This document shows, in pieces, positions 37,545-45,309 of a DNA stretch of 56,602 nucleotides; the stretch's first letter is position 1, and the number at the start of each line of letters is the position of its first letter. The DNA comes from an uncultured Alphaproteobacteria bacterium (GTDB taxonomy: Bacteria > Pseudomonadota > Alphaproteobacteria > UBA8366 > JADFVY01): positions 1-56,602 of the forward strand of contig CAMYKU010000014.1 of the NCBI GenBank assembly GCA_947259105.1, given 5' to 3'. The notes below the pieces were generated by a model that saw nothing but the letters and a program-made list of their open reading frames with translations, was not told the DNA's origin and ran no database searches. The position numbers and the translations under genes were made by a program.

Positions 37545-39466
37545 CAGAACCGTCTCCTTATGTTCATAATCACGCGATCGTCTATCCGGACATCGTTGTC
37601 GGTGTTGTGATCCCGGTGAGAATAACGTAATTCGAAGCTGAGTCGACGCCAGTTCCAGCGCGTGTTCACCCCCGTTTCAACCACTCTCTCCAGTGACGAA
37701 GGTTCTGTCGCCCGGTAGAAACCGTTCAGGTACGGACTGATCCACAAACCGCGGACAGGGTACCAGTTGGCCAGTAGGTCGGCGGTATAGACCGTGACTT
37801 CGGAGCCGTCGAAGAGGAAACTCTGGCCCAGACTTCCGCTCACCGACAAGTTCGGCGCGACGGTGTAGAATGCCGATTGCCTGAAGATGTACTCGGTCGT
37901 TTCCCAGTCAGGCCTCATGGTGTACCGCCGCTCCGCACTGGCGGCCAGTCGCGTCGTATCCGGGGACCACACGAATTCAACGCCTGTCGTGTCGGTACGC
38001 TGGTCGCCCACCGCGCTCGGATCCGGACCGGAAATGAAATTCTGCGTCTCGCCGCCCGTCCGGTGGTAGAAGGCGGCCCAGCCGTAATCGAGGCGGAGGC
38101 CGAACCGGTAAGGGATGCCGTCATACTTGGCGGTCGGCGGTTCAAAGGTATAGTCCACGGTGATGGTGTCGCCTATACTTATCCGGCTTCCGCCGGGGAT
38201 TCTCAACTGTGTGCGATCGCCGCCCGCGTCCTCCACCAGATAGTCCAGGCCCTCGGTGCACGGGTTGCAGGCGGGCGGCGACGCCACGAAGATCGTCGAC
38301 CAGATGATGTAGCGCTGGTTGAGGAGGACGATGCCGGTGGCGGGCACGTTTGGTGACTCGCTGAAATCGAGCGGGCCGCCGTCCCGGTCGCTAAGACGGT
38401 AGCCGCCGCCAACATTGGCCTGGACCTTTAGGTCCGGTTCGAATTCCTTGCGGTATGAGAAATCGAGAGTGCCCTCGTAGATTCTGTCGTTAAACTGGTC
38501 GGCCTTCGTGGTCGCCCCGTGCAGCTTGAATCGCGTGCTGAGGTTGTCATAGAGCTGATGGTTCAGTTCGAAGTCGCCCCTATGCGCCTTGGTGTCGATG
38601 TTGCGTTCCAGCCGCTCGAATTCATAGGAATAGGAACTGTACAGGCTTTCAAGGTGCTGTATGCGCAGGTTCTGGTCGACGTTCGCTCTGTTGTACGCGT
38701 TGAACCCTTCGCGCGTGAAGTAGCCCAGCTGTGAGGTATAGCTGCTGCCCTTTCCCCATCGCAGATAATTGTTCAGGCGCGCCTCCTGCGATTGATAGTC
38801 ATTGTCCGTGCGCGTCCGGTCGTCGAAATCGATCCCCTCGAGCAGCACCTCCATCTTGGTGCTTTTTCCCCTGTACCGGACCGTTTGCCAGGACTCCGCG
38901 CGCTCCACCGGTGCGCTGAACGGCGCGAAGAACGTTTCGTCGATCGACTGCTCAAGGTAGCTGAAAGTCGATGGAAAGGCCCTGAGTTTCCAGCGCAGGT
39001 CGATCCCGCTGAATGTGGTGAGAAGCTGCCTCCGCGTCCCCAGGTCGCCATCCAGATCGTCGTCCGAGCTCAGGAAATGGCCGTTGAGGCTGAACGGCGA
39101 CGCCGGCGTGCCGTGCAGAAAACTAAAGCGGCCGCCGTAATTCAGGTTCTGGCTATTGGTGTCCTCGGCTCTCCCGGAGGAATCGTTGTTGACCTGCGTA
39201 AAGGTCGGTTCGAGATTCAGGTTGAAGTTGAAGATTCGCGGATCCAGGCTATAGCCGCCAAGCAGAAGATTGATCCTCTGTTCATACTCCATTCGCCGGA
39301 AGATTTCGCTGCCGCCGCTCTGCTGCCATTCGCCGTCGAATCCGAGGAACACCTCGCCCCGCGTTGGATAGAAAACGAGCCACCTATCCTCCGCCTGCGC
39401 ATTCGCGACGCCGGCCAACGAGGCCGTCAAAATCATTGCAAATGCAGTTGGCCGGAATTCGATCAT
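37544..39466 (-). CDS. Outer-membrane beta-barrel protein, putative conduit porin
   Basis: A 640-residue protein with a Sec signal ending ANAQA (about residue 24) and then long alternating amphipathic strands rich in Tyr, Arg and Asp, such as FNFNLNLEPTF, GYRLSDRDGGPLDF and SFELRYSHRDHN. It ends in Arg-Arg-Arg-Phe, and a terminal Phe is the outer-membrane assembly signal. Strand number is probably above twenty. No heme motif; one CNPC pair sits in a loop. Position at the head of a cytochrome operon matches the porin part of porin-cytochrome conduits (compare MtrB, OmbB), but I see no specific MtrB CXXC signature near the N-terminus. Confidence 0.83.
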   Translation of the reverse strand: MIEFRPTAFAMILTASLAGVANAQAEDRWLVFYPTRGEVFLGFDGEWQQSGGSEIFRRMEYEQRINLLLGGYSLDPRIFNFNLNLEPTFTQVNNDSSGRAEDTNSQNLNYGGRFSFLHGTPASPFSLNGHFLSSDDDLDGDLGTRRQLLTTFSGIDLRWKLRAFPSTFSYLEQSIDETFFAPFSAPVERAESWQTVRYRGKSTKMEVLLEGIDFDDRTRTDNDYQSQEARLNNYLRWGKGSSYTSQLGYFTREGFNAYNRANVDQNLRIQHLESLYSSYSYEFERLERNIDTKAHRGDFELNHQLYDNLSTRFKLHGATTKADQFNDRIYEGTLDFSYRKEFEPDLKVQANVGGGYRLSDRDGGPLDFSESPNVPATGIVLLNQRYIIWSTIFVASPPACNPCTEGLDYLVEDAGGDRTQLRIPGGSRISIGDTITVDYTFEPPTAKYDGIPYRFGLRLDYGWAAFYHRTGGETQNFISGPDPSAVGDQRTDTTGVEFVWSPDTTRLAASAERRYTMRPDWETTEYIFRQSAFYTVAPNLSVSGSLGQSFLFDGSEVTVYTADLLANWYPVRGLWISPYLNGFYRATEPSSLERVVETGVNTRWNWRRLSFELRYSHRDHNTDNDVRIDDRVIMNIRRRF

Positions 39467-39648
39467 TAGAGCACTCGGAAATCATCTTTTTGTCAGTACG
39501 CTGCAGCAAGTTTCACACAATGTAGCGAAGGATGGTTCCGGTCTCGTCCGGCTGTTCCCGTCGGAAATCTCGTAAATAGATCGATGTTGCGATCGGCCGT
39601 GCTCCTCATCCGCCCCGTATTCCCGTTACCTCGAATTTCCGGCAGGAC

Positions 39649-39996
39649 TTATTCCTCCGACTCCTTGTGACAGCGGGCGCAGCTTTGAAAATCGACATCG
39701 AATGCGATCCGCCCGTTGTGACATGCGCCGCACAACTCCCCATTCTGGATCGCCTGCATGGTGATCGCGTTCGCGCCCTGCTGCATCTCGAACGGCTTGG
39801 GATGGCACACATAGCAGCGGTACCGCGCCCGATGCACCCAGTGCGGAAAGACCGCCGGCAGAATGCTTTCCGTCGCGGCGTCCCCGCCCTCTCTCTCGAA
39901 CACCAGATCCCCCAGCGCGCCATATACCGCGCCGCCCCCGGCGAGCGACACGCCTGCCAGGATCAAAAGCATCACCGCGGCCTTTCTTCTTGTCAT
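39649..39996 (-). CDS. Triheme c7-type cytochrome
   Basis: A 115-residue protein with an N-terminal hydrophobic segment (MLLILAGVSLAGGGAVYG), which is a signal or anchor. Its three hemes are CYVCH 61-65, CGACH 89-93 and CARCH 106-110. The surrounding pattern FPHWVHRARYRCYVCHP ... GELCGACHNGRIAF is the c(7)-type triheme domain, related to Geobacter PpcA carriers. It would shuttle electrons across the periplasm. It follows the lipoprotein triheme gene by 30 bp; 182 bp separate it from the barrel gene. Confidence 0.9.
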   Translation of the reverse strand: MTRRKAAVMLLILAGVSLAGGGAVYGALGDLVFEREGGDAATESILPAVFPHWVHRARYRCYVCHPKPFEMQQGANAITMQAIQNGELCGACHNGRIAFDVDFQSCARCHKESEE

Positions 39997-40026
39997 GTTC
40001 CCTATGTCCCCCGCGCTCTTCGTTCT

Positions 40027-40665
40027 TCAAAACATCTTGGTGTGGCAACGGCCGCAGGAATCGAGGGCGAATGCGACGACGCCGTGGCACTTTCCGCAAT
40101 ATTCCCCTTCGAACACCCGGTCCATCGAGATTGTGTAGTTTTCGGACCCTTCCATTCCGAGTTCACGATACGGAAATATCGCCGGATGGCAGCTCTCGCA
40201 GGTCAGCCACTCGGTGTGAGACGAGTGCGGGAAAAAAGCGTCGGATTCGGGGTCAGGGCCGGCAAAGAAGAAGTCCCACTTGAACACGCGGGCATCCGGA
40301 TTTCCCTGCTTTGACATCTCCGCCCGGGGCTTGATAACGCCCTGGCGCATCGCCGCCATCCAGTCGACCTCGTCGATATCGTCCTTGGGCAGCATTTCCG
40401 ACGCCTGTTCCCAATCGAAAATGCTTTCGAACTCCGGCCGCTCTCCTTCCGGCTCGGCTGCTGACGATTCCGCCGCCGCCCCAGCCGCGGCAGCCGGGGC
40501 CGGCTTCGGAGCCTGCTTCGCAGCGGCCTCCGCCGCCTTCTCCTCCTCGGTCTTCTGCGGGATATCGAAGAACAGCGACAGCGTCTTGTCGCTGCACGAC
40601 ACTGCAAAGAAGAGGGGAAGAAGCAGGATATACCACCTGCCTCTTCCCCGTTGTCGCGTAGCCAT
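40027..40665 (-). CDS. Triheme c7-type cytochrome lipoprotein
   Basis: A 212-residue protein with lipobox (LFFAVSC, Cys 24), then an Ala/Pro/Glu-rich spacer of about 60 residues, and a c7-type triheme domain (CESCH, CGKCH, CGRCH) in the last third. The extra His in FFPHSSHTEWLTCESCH fits an axial ligand. The spacer would let the heme domain reach away from the membrane. The start at 40665 is chosen for the lipoprotein signal; the frame upstream is a shadow in the tetraheme gene. It lies 28 bp after that gene. Confidence 0.88.
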   Translation of the reverse strand: MATRQRGRGRWYILLLPLFFAVSCSDKTLSLFFDIPQKTEEEKAAEAAAKQAPKPAPAAAAGAAAESSAAEPEGERPEFESIFDWEQASEMLPKDDIDEVDWMAAMRQGVIKPRAEMSKQGNPDARVFKWDFFFAGPDPESDAFFPHSSHTEWLTCESCHPAIFPYRELGMEGSENYTISMDRVFEGEYCGKCHGVVAFALDSCGRCHTKMF

Positions 40666-40693
40666 CTTCAAGGCCGGTAACTTTCCATTACGC

Positions 40694-41371
40694 TCACTTG
40701 ATGTGGCATTCGAGGCACAGCGCGCTTGCCGCGTTGGTGCCGCGCAGGAACATCGGGTTGGTACTGTCATGCGGGTTGTGGCAGCTCGAGCACTCGACCG
40801 CGCCGTTCGCCAGCGTGACATTGGTAAAGGTACCCGGTGCGTTGAACGCGGTATCGCCGGTCACGGTGTTGTCGTACGTCACCGAGATCGGGTGGTCGTT
40901 CCGCAGGTCCGCACCCAGCATCGCGAAACTCGCCGCCGGGAACAGGTTGCCGGCGTCCGCGCCGACGAAGGCATAGCCCTCAGTGCCGGCACCGCCGCCA
41001 CCGGCGCCCGGGGCGTTCTGGAACGCGTCGAGCGCGACCGTGCCGTCATGGCAGGACAGGCAGGCCAGCGAAACGCCCTGGGGCGAACCGGCGACCGTCA
41101 TATCGATCGTCGAACTCCAGGTGCTGTTGTACATCTGATACGCGGCCGCCGAGTCCTCGCGGTTCCACAAGGGTTTCGCCGTCGTCGAAGCCGCATGCGG
41201 CGTATGGCAGAATACGCAGATCTGGGCCGTGGTCGTCTGATACACGGCGTTCGTCGCCAGCGCCAGGTTGTGTTTGGTCGTGGACACGTCGTCCTGCGCT
41301 ATCGCGGCGCCAGCCATCCCAAATACTGCCAGAGCCACTGTCGTGCCAACTAAATGTTTTAAGGTTCTCAT
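40694..41371 (-). CDS. Exported tetraheme cytochrome c
   Basis: A 225-residue periplasmic protein with signal MRTLKHLVGTTVALAVFGMAG...AIAQ and four hemes (CVFCH at 52, CLSCH, CSSCH, CLECH at the end). Its N-terminus (TTKHNLAL...ICVFCHTPH, CLSCHDGTVAL, DHPISVTYD) repeats the start of the two 12-heme cytochromes, so it looks like a minimal version of the same module. It is the first gene of the minus-strand run that ends at 31457 and has an FNR-type box with TATAAG -10 upstream. Confidence 0.9.
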   Translation of the reverse strand: MRTLKHLVGTTVALAVFGMAGAAIAQDDVSTTKHNLALATNAVYQTTTAQICVFCHTPHAASTTAKPLWNREDSAAAYQMYNSTWSSTIDMTVAGSPQGVSLACLSCHDGTVALDAFQNAPGAGGGGAGTEGYAFVGADAGNLFPAASFAMLGADLRNDHPISVTYDNTVTGDTAFNAPGTFTNVTLANGAVECSSCHNPHDSTNPMFLRGTNAASALCLECHIK

Positions 41372-41473
41372 ATCGCCAACTTCCCAATAGTGGTTGATCC
41401 ACACAAAATTCCCCCGAACGCCCAGCTCCTGTCGTCCATTCTTCGGCAAGGGGGGCATAGGCTCGGACGCCAC

Positions 41474-41479
41474 CTTATA
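41474..41479 (-). promoter_or_regulatory. -10 element for the tetraheme operon
   Basis: TATAAG read on the minus strand, five of six bases matching TATAAT. The FNR-type box at 41500-41513 is centred about 40 bp upstream of the start this predicts (about 41466), the class-II activator layout. This leaves a leader of about 95 bases before the tetraheme ATG. Confidence 0.6.
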
Positions 41480-41499
41480 CCTCTTTGCCGGAAGCTATA

Positions 41500-41513
41500 T
41501 TGACTCAGATCAA
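41500..41513. promoter_or_regulatory. FNR-type box upstream of the tetraheme operon
   Basis: TTGACTCAGATCAA, one base off the FNR consensus TTGAT-N4-ATCAA. It is placed about 40 bp before the predicted start of the minus-strand operon. Confidence 0.7.
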
Positions 41514-41595
41514 AATCGTACTCTATTTACTCTCAGTTTTTTAAGGATCTGCGCCGAAATGGCGCGCATCCGACGCCATTCTGCAAGTCACAGTA

Positions 41596-41650
41596 GATAC
41601 ATACATTTGGACACAATTTCGATACACATTGATACATTTTGATACAATTT
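41596..41650. repeat. Phased GATACA direct repeats
   Basis: Degenerate units at 41596 (GATACATACATTT), 41609 (GGACACAATTT), 41621, 41631 and 41641. The last three, GATACACATT, GATACATTTT and GATACAATTT, are spaced exactly 10 bp, one DNA turn. On the other strand they read TGTATC repeats, which resembles tandem sites for an OmpR-type response regulator. Confidence 0.65.
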
Positions 41651-41759
41651 TTATATATTCCAGATTTTGATGTTTTACTTGCTATAACCGTTTAGCCGAG
41701 GCCGCTGTCACTCGGTATACCGTACAAATTTTAAAGAGATTCTTAAGGCAGACCCTGAT

Positions 41760-41773
41760 TTGATCCAGATCAA
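41760..41773. promoter_or_regulatory. FNR-type box, distal
   Basis: TTGATCCAGATCAA, a perfect match to TTGAT-N4-ATCAA. I find no matching -10 on either side, so it may act at a distance or mark an undetected promoter. Confidence 0.65.
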
Positions 41774-41922
41774 AACTTCAGGGTCCCAAGTGGCGGGGTC
41801 CACCGGACGCGCTGTCCGGGGCCCAGCGCCGCATAAATCCATCGGGTCGGGCTCATCCGGAACGAAAGCGATAACTGCCGCAGCCGGGCTCTGCGGCCAT
41901 TGGACGCAGGGCGGCCCGCCGG

Positions 41923-43062
41923 CTATTGCGGCATTGGAGCGACCGCGGAGGGTTCTGCTGCCGGCGCGGCAGCGTCTCCGCCGAGATATTGGAACACCTG
42001 CACCCGGAAGTTGTACTGGTCCACCACGTAGAGCTTGTCGTCCGGGCCCATATACGCCCCGGCCGGCAGCCAGAACTGGCCGTCACCCTGGCCAATCGAG
42101 CCGACGTAAAGCATGAGCCGGCCGTCCTCGTCGAAAATCTGGTAATTGTTGAATGCCGCGTCGACCACGTAGATATGGCCATCGGAGTCGACCGCGATCC
42201 CCTTGGCGCGGGAAAACTGGCCGGGACGGTCGCCGTTCGAGCCGAACGTCTTCAGGGGTCTGCCGTCCGGAGCAAGGATCTGCACCCGGAAATTCATCGA
42301 GTCGGAGACGTAGAGCTTGCCGTCCGGGCCCACGGCCAGATTGGTGGGGTAGTTGAACTGACCGGCCTCGGGGCCCCGCTCACCGATCGTGGAGACCCGC
42401 CTTCCGTCGAAATCGTACACCGCGATGTGATGTTTCCTCGTGTCGACGACATAGAGGCGCCGCCGGCTCTCGTCGAGGGCAATTCCGGCCGGTGTGTGGA
42501 GCTCCCCGGCCCCGCCCATGGCGGTAACGAACTCACCATTCCCGTCGTACACCATGACGCGCTGTTGCGCGATATCGGTGATGTAGACGCGTCCCGAACT
42601 GTCCGATGTGACGCCGATCGGCTTCAACAGGGTTCCCTGGCCCGCCAGGCCCCATACATCGAACTTCTTGTTCGCCGGGTCGAAGACCAGCACCTTTCCC
42701 CAGCCCGTATCGGTAACGAAGATCCGCCCATTCATGTCGACGTGGACGCCATACGGTTTTTTCAGGGCCTTGATGGGCGCCTGGTCCCGTTCTCCGAGCA
42801 GCGAGTCCGCCAGCGACCGATCGCCGGTCACGCCGATATCGCGGCGGTCGCGAATGCTGCGTACATACTTTATGCGCGGCTGTTCCGGTGGCAGCGGCCA
42901 GTAAAGCTCGGTGACGGTCTCATCCCCGGCCCGCTCGGAACCGCCCGTACAGCCGCCGAGCGCCAGAACTGCGATGCCCAGGGCGACCGCGACCCTGCGG
43001 CCCGAAAGACGGCTCGGCAAACGCGGGGCCGGCGCGAGATATCCACTCTTCGTATAACGCAT
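41923..43062 (-). CDS. NHL-repeat lipoprotein
   Basis: A 379-residue protein with lipobox (VLALGGC, Cys at about 38) and about six NHL repeats, such as KPYGVHVDMNGRIFVTDTGW, TPAGIALDESRRRLYVVDTR and RAKGIAVDSDGHIYVVDAAF. It ends with YNFRVQVFQYLGGD followed by an Ala/Pro tail. It is a paralog of the NHL protein at 36540-37544, including the N-terminal segment on electron-conduit NHL proteins (VTELYWPLPPEQPRIKYVRS). The ATG at 43062 is preferred; the frame upstream is non-coding. It is separated by 550 bp from the tetraheme operon downstream. Confidence 0.88.
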   Translation of the reverse strand: MRYTKSGYLAPAPRLPSRLSGRRVAVALGIAVLALGGCTGGSERAGDETVTELYWPLPPEQPRIKYVRSIRDRRDIGVTGDRSLADSLLGERDQAPIKALKKPYGVHVDMNGRIFVTDTGWGKVLVFDPANKKFDVWGLAGQGTLLKPIGVTSDSSGRVYITDIAQQRVMVYDGNGEFVTAMGGAGELHTPAGIALDESRRRLYVVDTRKHHIAVYDFDGRRVSTIGERGPEAGQFNYPTNLAVGPDGKLYVSDSMNFRVQILAPDGRPLKTFGSNGDRPGQFSRAKGIAVDSDGHIYVVDAAFNNYQIFDEDGRLMLYVGSIGQGDGQFWLPAGAYMGPDDKLYVVDQYNFRVQVFQYLGGDAAAPAAEPSAVAPMPQ

Positions 43063-43288
43063 CGCTAGGCAACCTGTGTTATTACCGAAATAACGCTCAT
43101 GGCCATACCGGCTTCTGCGTCCGGGGAACATGACCGGGATCATATACACGGTGTTGTAACAAATCCTTACCCGGCGGCGGCGCCTGCATCCGAAGGAAAT
43201 CCGGGGGCACCGTATCCGGCGCGCTCCGATGCCCGTAAACGGCCGCTCTCCGGAGGCCGTTCCCGCAAAATACATCGGGGACGGGACA

Positions 43289-43777
43289 TCAGAAAGACAT
43301 ATAGACGCTCTGACTTCCGTCGGCCGCGAAAGTGAGCACCTGGTAGGGCTCGGGATTGACGCTGGGCATTCCGGGCGAACCGGCGGGCATGCCCGGAACG
43401 GCGATTCCGAGAACCTTCGGACGCTCGTCCAGGAGTTTGGCGATCGCCGGAAGCGGCACATGGCCCTCGACGACGTAGTCACCCATGAACGCCGTATGGC
43501 AGGTCTGAAGATCGTCGGGTACCCGGGCCTTGCGCTTGATCGGATCCATGTCGTCCGTCATCACGACCTTGACCTTGAATCCCCGCGCCTGAAGATATGT
43601 CGTCCAGATGCCGCAACACCCGCAGTTCGGATCCTTGTATATGGTGACGGGCGGCAGGGTCGCCGCTCCAACCGTCAGCGGCCGTGCGGCCAGCGCGGCA
43701 AGGCCGGCAAATATGCCCGAACCGATGAGCCTGAGCGTCTGGCGCCGGCCGGACAATCGATCGTCAAAGAACTTCAT
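43289..43777 (-). CDS. DUF411 metal-binding protein
   Basis: A 162-residue exported protein (RRQTLRLIGSGIFAGLAALAARPL, signal with an RR motif) of the DUF411 family, often annotated as copper-resistance or metal-binding. The motif YKDPNCGCCGIWTTYLQARGF near residue 48 carries the CGCC cysteines, and a second conserved part is LQTCHTAFMGDYVVEGHVP. It starts after AGGAG at ribosome distance. It is located between a cytochrome gene and an NHL gene of the island. A role in copper or heme-protein maturation is a guess from these neighbours. Confidence 0.85.
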   Translation of the reverse strand: MKFFDDRLSGRRQTLRLIGSGIFAGLAALAARPLTVGAATLPPVTIYKDPNCGCCGIWTTYLQARGFKVKVVMTDDMDPIKRKARVPDDLQTCHTAFMGDYVVEGHVPLPAIAKLLDERPKVLGIAVPGMPAGSPGMPSVNPEPYQVLTFAADGSQSVYMSF

Positions 43778-44096
43778 TGGTTTTCTCCTGCGTGACCGGC
43801 GTTTGAGCCTTCCCGCCGCCGGCCCGGTCATTCCGCCGATCCGGCGTCTCGCGGCCGGGCCTGAACGTGGCTGCATCCACACGCCATACGTACGATGGCA
43901 GGGCGGTATTGCCGCAGCATTGACCCAGGTCATTTCAACCGCCGCACGGCGGCGGCGCCCACCAGCCTCATGCGACACCCGTGCGCGCCCGGCAACGAGG
44001 GCCGCCCGGCAACACACAAAAGACGGCCCGCCCGCACCGGTGCAATCGCATCCGGTGCGGACGGGCCCTTGTCTCGACCGGCCGGGCCGGCGCGGT
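43778..44096. other. Intergenic stretch with terminator
   Basis: 319 bp between DUF411 and the cytochrome c gene. It holds the terminator at 44026-44066. A weak, two-mismatch FNR-like site lies at 43920-43933 (TTGACCCAGGTCAT) with no good -10. I see no gene. Confidence 0.6.
44026..44066 (-). terminator. Intrinsic terminator of the cytochrome c gene
   Basis: A 15-bp stem with one G-U pair (44026-44040 with 44052-44066) and an 11-base loop. On the minus strand it is followed by the T-rich tail CGTCTTTTGT. It lies about 30 bp past the stop of the cytochrome c gene. Confidence 0.75.
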
Positions 44097-44405
44097 CTAT
44101 TTCAGCGAGGCGTAATAGGCCGCCAGATTGGCGACGTCGTCGTCGCTCAACTTTTTGGCAGTCCGGACCATCGTCTTGTTGTCGCGTGCACCCGAACTGT
44201 AATCCTGCATCGCTTTCGTGAAGTCCGCGGTCGCCATGCCGGCGAGCGGCGGGTTCTTGCCCTTGCCCTCGCCGTTGGCCCCGTGGCAGCCGCCGCAGGC
44301 CTTCGCCTTTGCCTTGCCCGCTTCGACATCGCCGGCCGCCATGGCCGAACCGGACATGCCGAACACAAGCGCGGCCGCCGCTATCATCAACATACTGGTC
44401 TTCAT
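44097..44405 (-). CDS. Monoheme class I cytochrome c
   Basis: A 102-residue soluble periplasmic cytochrome with signal MKTSMLMIAAAALVFGMSGSAMA. One heme site (CGGCH at about 37-41) is followed by GANGEGKGKNPPLAGM and the C-terminal LSDDDVANLAAYYASLK helix of small c553/c4-type domains. It is likely a mobile single-electron carrier. It ends in its own terminator and is 127 bp downstream of the monoheme gene at 44533. Confidence 0.93.
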   Translation of the reverse strand: MKTSMLMIAAAALVFGMSGSAMAAGDVEAGKAKAKACGGCHGANGEGKGKNPPLAGMATADFTKAMQDYSSGARDNKTMVRTAKKLSDDDVANLAAYYASLK

Positions 44406-44532
44406 TTCACACTCCTCGTATTTATTTGCACCCCCGATAACAAACCAAAAACTCCCATACGTTCTTCCCTGCCGCTGCGCGCGCGGCGCTCCGTCTTATT
44501 TTCGGCAGCCGTTGGAGTTGGGCCGTTGAACG

Positions 44533-44934
44533 TCAGTTGTCCTTCGCGCCCTGGTTCACCCAGAACCGCAGCAGCAGCCGCTCACATTTCGACATCCGTT
44601 TCCGGTTGTGAGGCATCCAGAGTTCCGGGTCGGTCCGCTGGTCGATCACCGCAATCAGGTTGCTCTCGAACGCCCGCCCCGGCGTAACAACCGGGCCGTG
44701 CTTGGTTCCCTTCATGAGGCTCTCATAGGTCCTGAGATCCAATCCACTCTTCTCGTATCCTTCGGCGCCCGGCACATGACATTCCAGACACCGCAACTCG
44801 AGGATCGGAAACACGTCCTCGCCGTAACTGACGGCATCCTGCGCCGCCGCGCCAAAAGACCACATACCCCCCGCGAACAAGGCTGACAGTGCCGCCACCC
44901 ATGAGAAAAATCCGTTGGGTCGCCGAATCGCCAT
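44533..44934 (-). CDS. Monoheme cytochrome, planctomycete-type C domain
   Basis: A 133-residue exported protein with signal (FFSWVAALSALFAGGMWSFGAAA) and one heme motif, CLECH, in VFPILELRCLECHVPGAEGYEKSGLDLRT. Ends with the characteristic LLRFWVNQGAKDN. This is the planctomycete-type cytochrome C domain layout, more often seen at the start of larger proteins; here it stands alone. An FNR-type box with TATGGT -10 lies upstream on the minus strand. Confidence 0.83.
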   Translation of the reverse strand: MAIRRPNGFFSWVAALSALFAGGMWSFGAAAQDAVSYGEDVFPILELRCLECHVPGAEGYEKSGLDLRTYESLMKGTKHGPVVTPGRAFESNLIAVIDQRTDPELWMPHNRKRMSKCERLLLRFWVNQGAKDN

Positions 44935-44992
44935 AGCAATTGTCCTTTCTTTTATTGGGCCGGCTGTGAAAGGCGGCCACGTTTTCGCTCAA

Positions 44993-44998
44993 ACCATA
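44993..44998 (-). promoter_or_regulatory. -10 element for the 44533 monoheme gene
   Basis: TATGGT read on the minus strand. The FNR-type box at 45022-45035 is centred about 41 bp ahead of the start predicted from this hexamer (about 44987), again the class-II layout. Confidence 0.45.
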
Positions 44999-45021
44999 AC
45001 AGAAAGCCTCGTCCCGCGATA

Positions 45022-45035
45022 TTGATTCAGATCAA
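45022..45035. promoter_or_regulatory. FNR-type box, perfect consensus
   Basis: TTGATTCAGATCAA, an exact TTGAT-N4-ATCAA match. Its centre is 94 bp upstream of the 44533-44934 gene start, and the box fits a class-II promoter for it. Confidence 0.75.
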
Positions 45036-45060
45036 GACGATCGCTTCCCTATCTCCTATA

Positions 45061-45074
45061 TTGACCCAGATCAA
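45061..45074. promoter_or_regulatory. FNR-type box, one mismatch
   Basis: TTGACCCAGATCAA, one base off consensus. It is centred 39 bp from the neighbouring box and is the one nearer the plus-strand gene at 45310. A TAGTAC hexamer (45098-45103) could be the -10. Confidence 0.6.
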
Positions 45075-45309
45075 GGGATTACTGTGGAGGCCAAGGCTAG
45101 TACGGTGGTGCAGTTCGGCCTCGTCACACCGTGCCGCTGGACGGGTGACGTGGACGCCATGAGACCGGTACCGGCGTATTGAACGGCAGCATCCCCGCCG
45201 CCGGCATTTTGGGCAGGACGGATCGCGTCCTGTGGGGATACAAGTGTTATCGTCTTAATGCGCGAGCATCACTTTCTTGTGTAAATAACCGGATCGGGGA
45301 AATGCGGCG

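Larger units (their letters stand above)
41372..41922. other. Long AT-rich regulatory region
   Basis: 551 bp with no gene between the NHL lipoprotein gene and the tetraheme gene. It holds two FNR-type boxes, phased GATACA repeats and an AT-rich tract at 41590-41700 that contrasts with the GC-rich surroundings. Details are given in separate entries. Confidence 0.8.
44935..45309. other. Divergent regulatory region
   Basis: 375 bp between a minus-strand monoheme gene and the plus-strand membrane cytochrome gene. Two FNR-type boxes lie 39 bp apart. No coding frame is credible. Confidence 0.7.

Noticed and set aside
37544-39466. Calling the barrel gene mtrB
   Set aside because: There is no MtrA or MtrC partner and no N-terminal CXXC visible; only the general porin role is supported.
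41800-41830. Hairpin CCGGAC-GCGCT-GTCCGG after the NHL gene
   Set aside because: No T-run follows on the minus strand and the stem is short, so it was not called a terminator.
43130-43143. ATGACCGGGATCAT palindrome upstream of the NHL gene at 43062
   Set aside because: Only the TGA/TCA cores match, outer bases fail and no -10 is visible; chance is likely.
43920-43933. FNR-like site TTGACCCAGGTCAT upstream of DUF411
   Set aside because: Two mismatches and no -10 at the right distance, so it was not listed as a regulatory site of its own.
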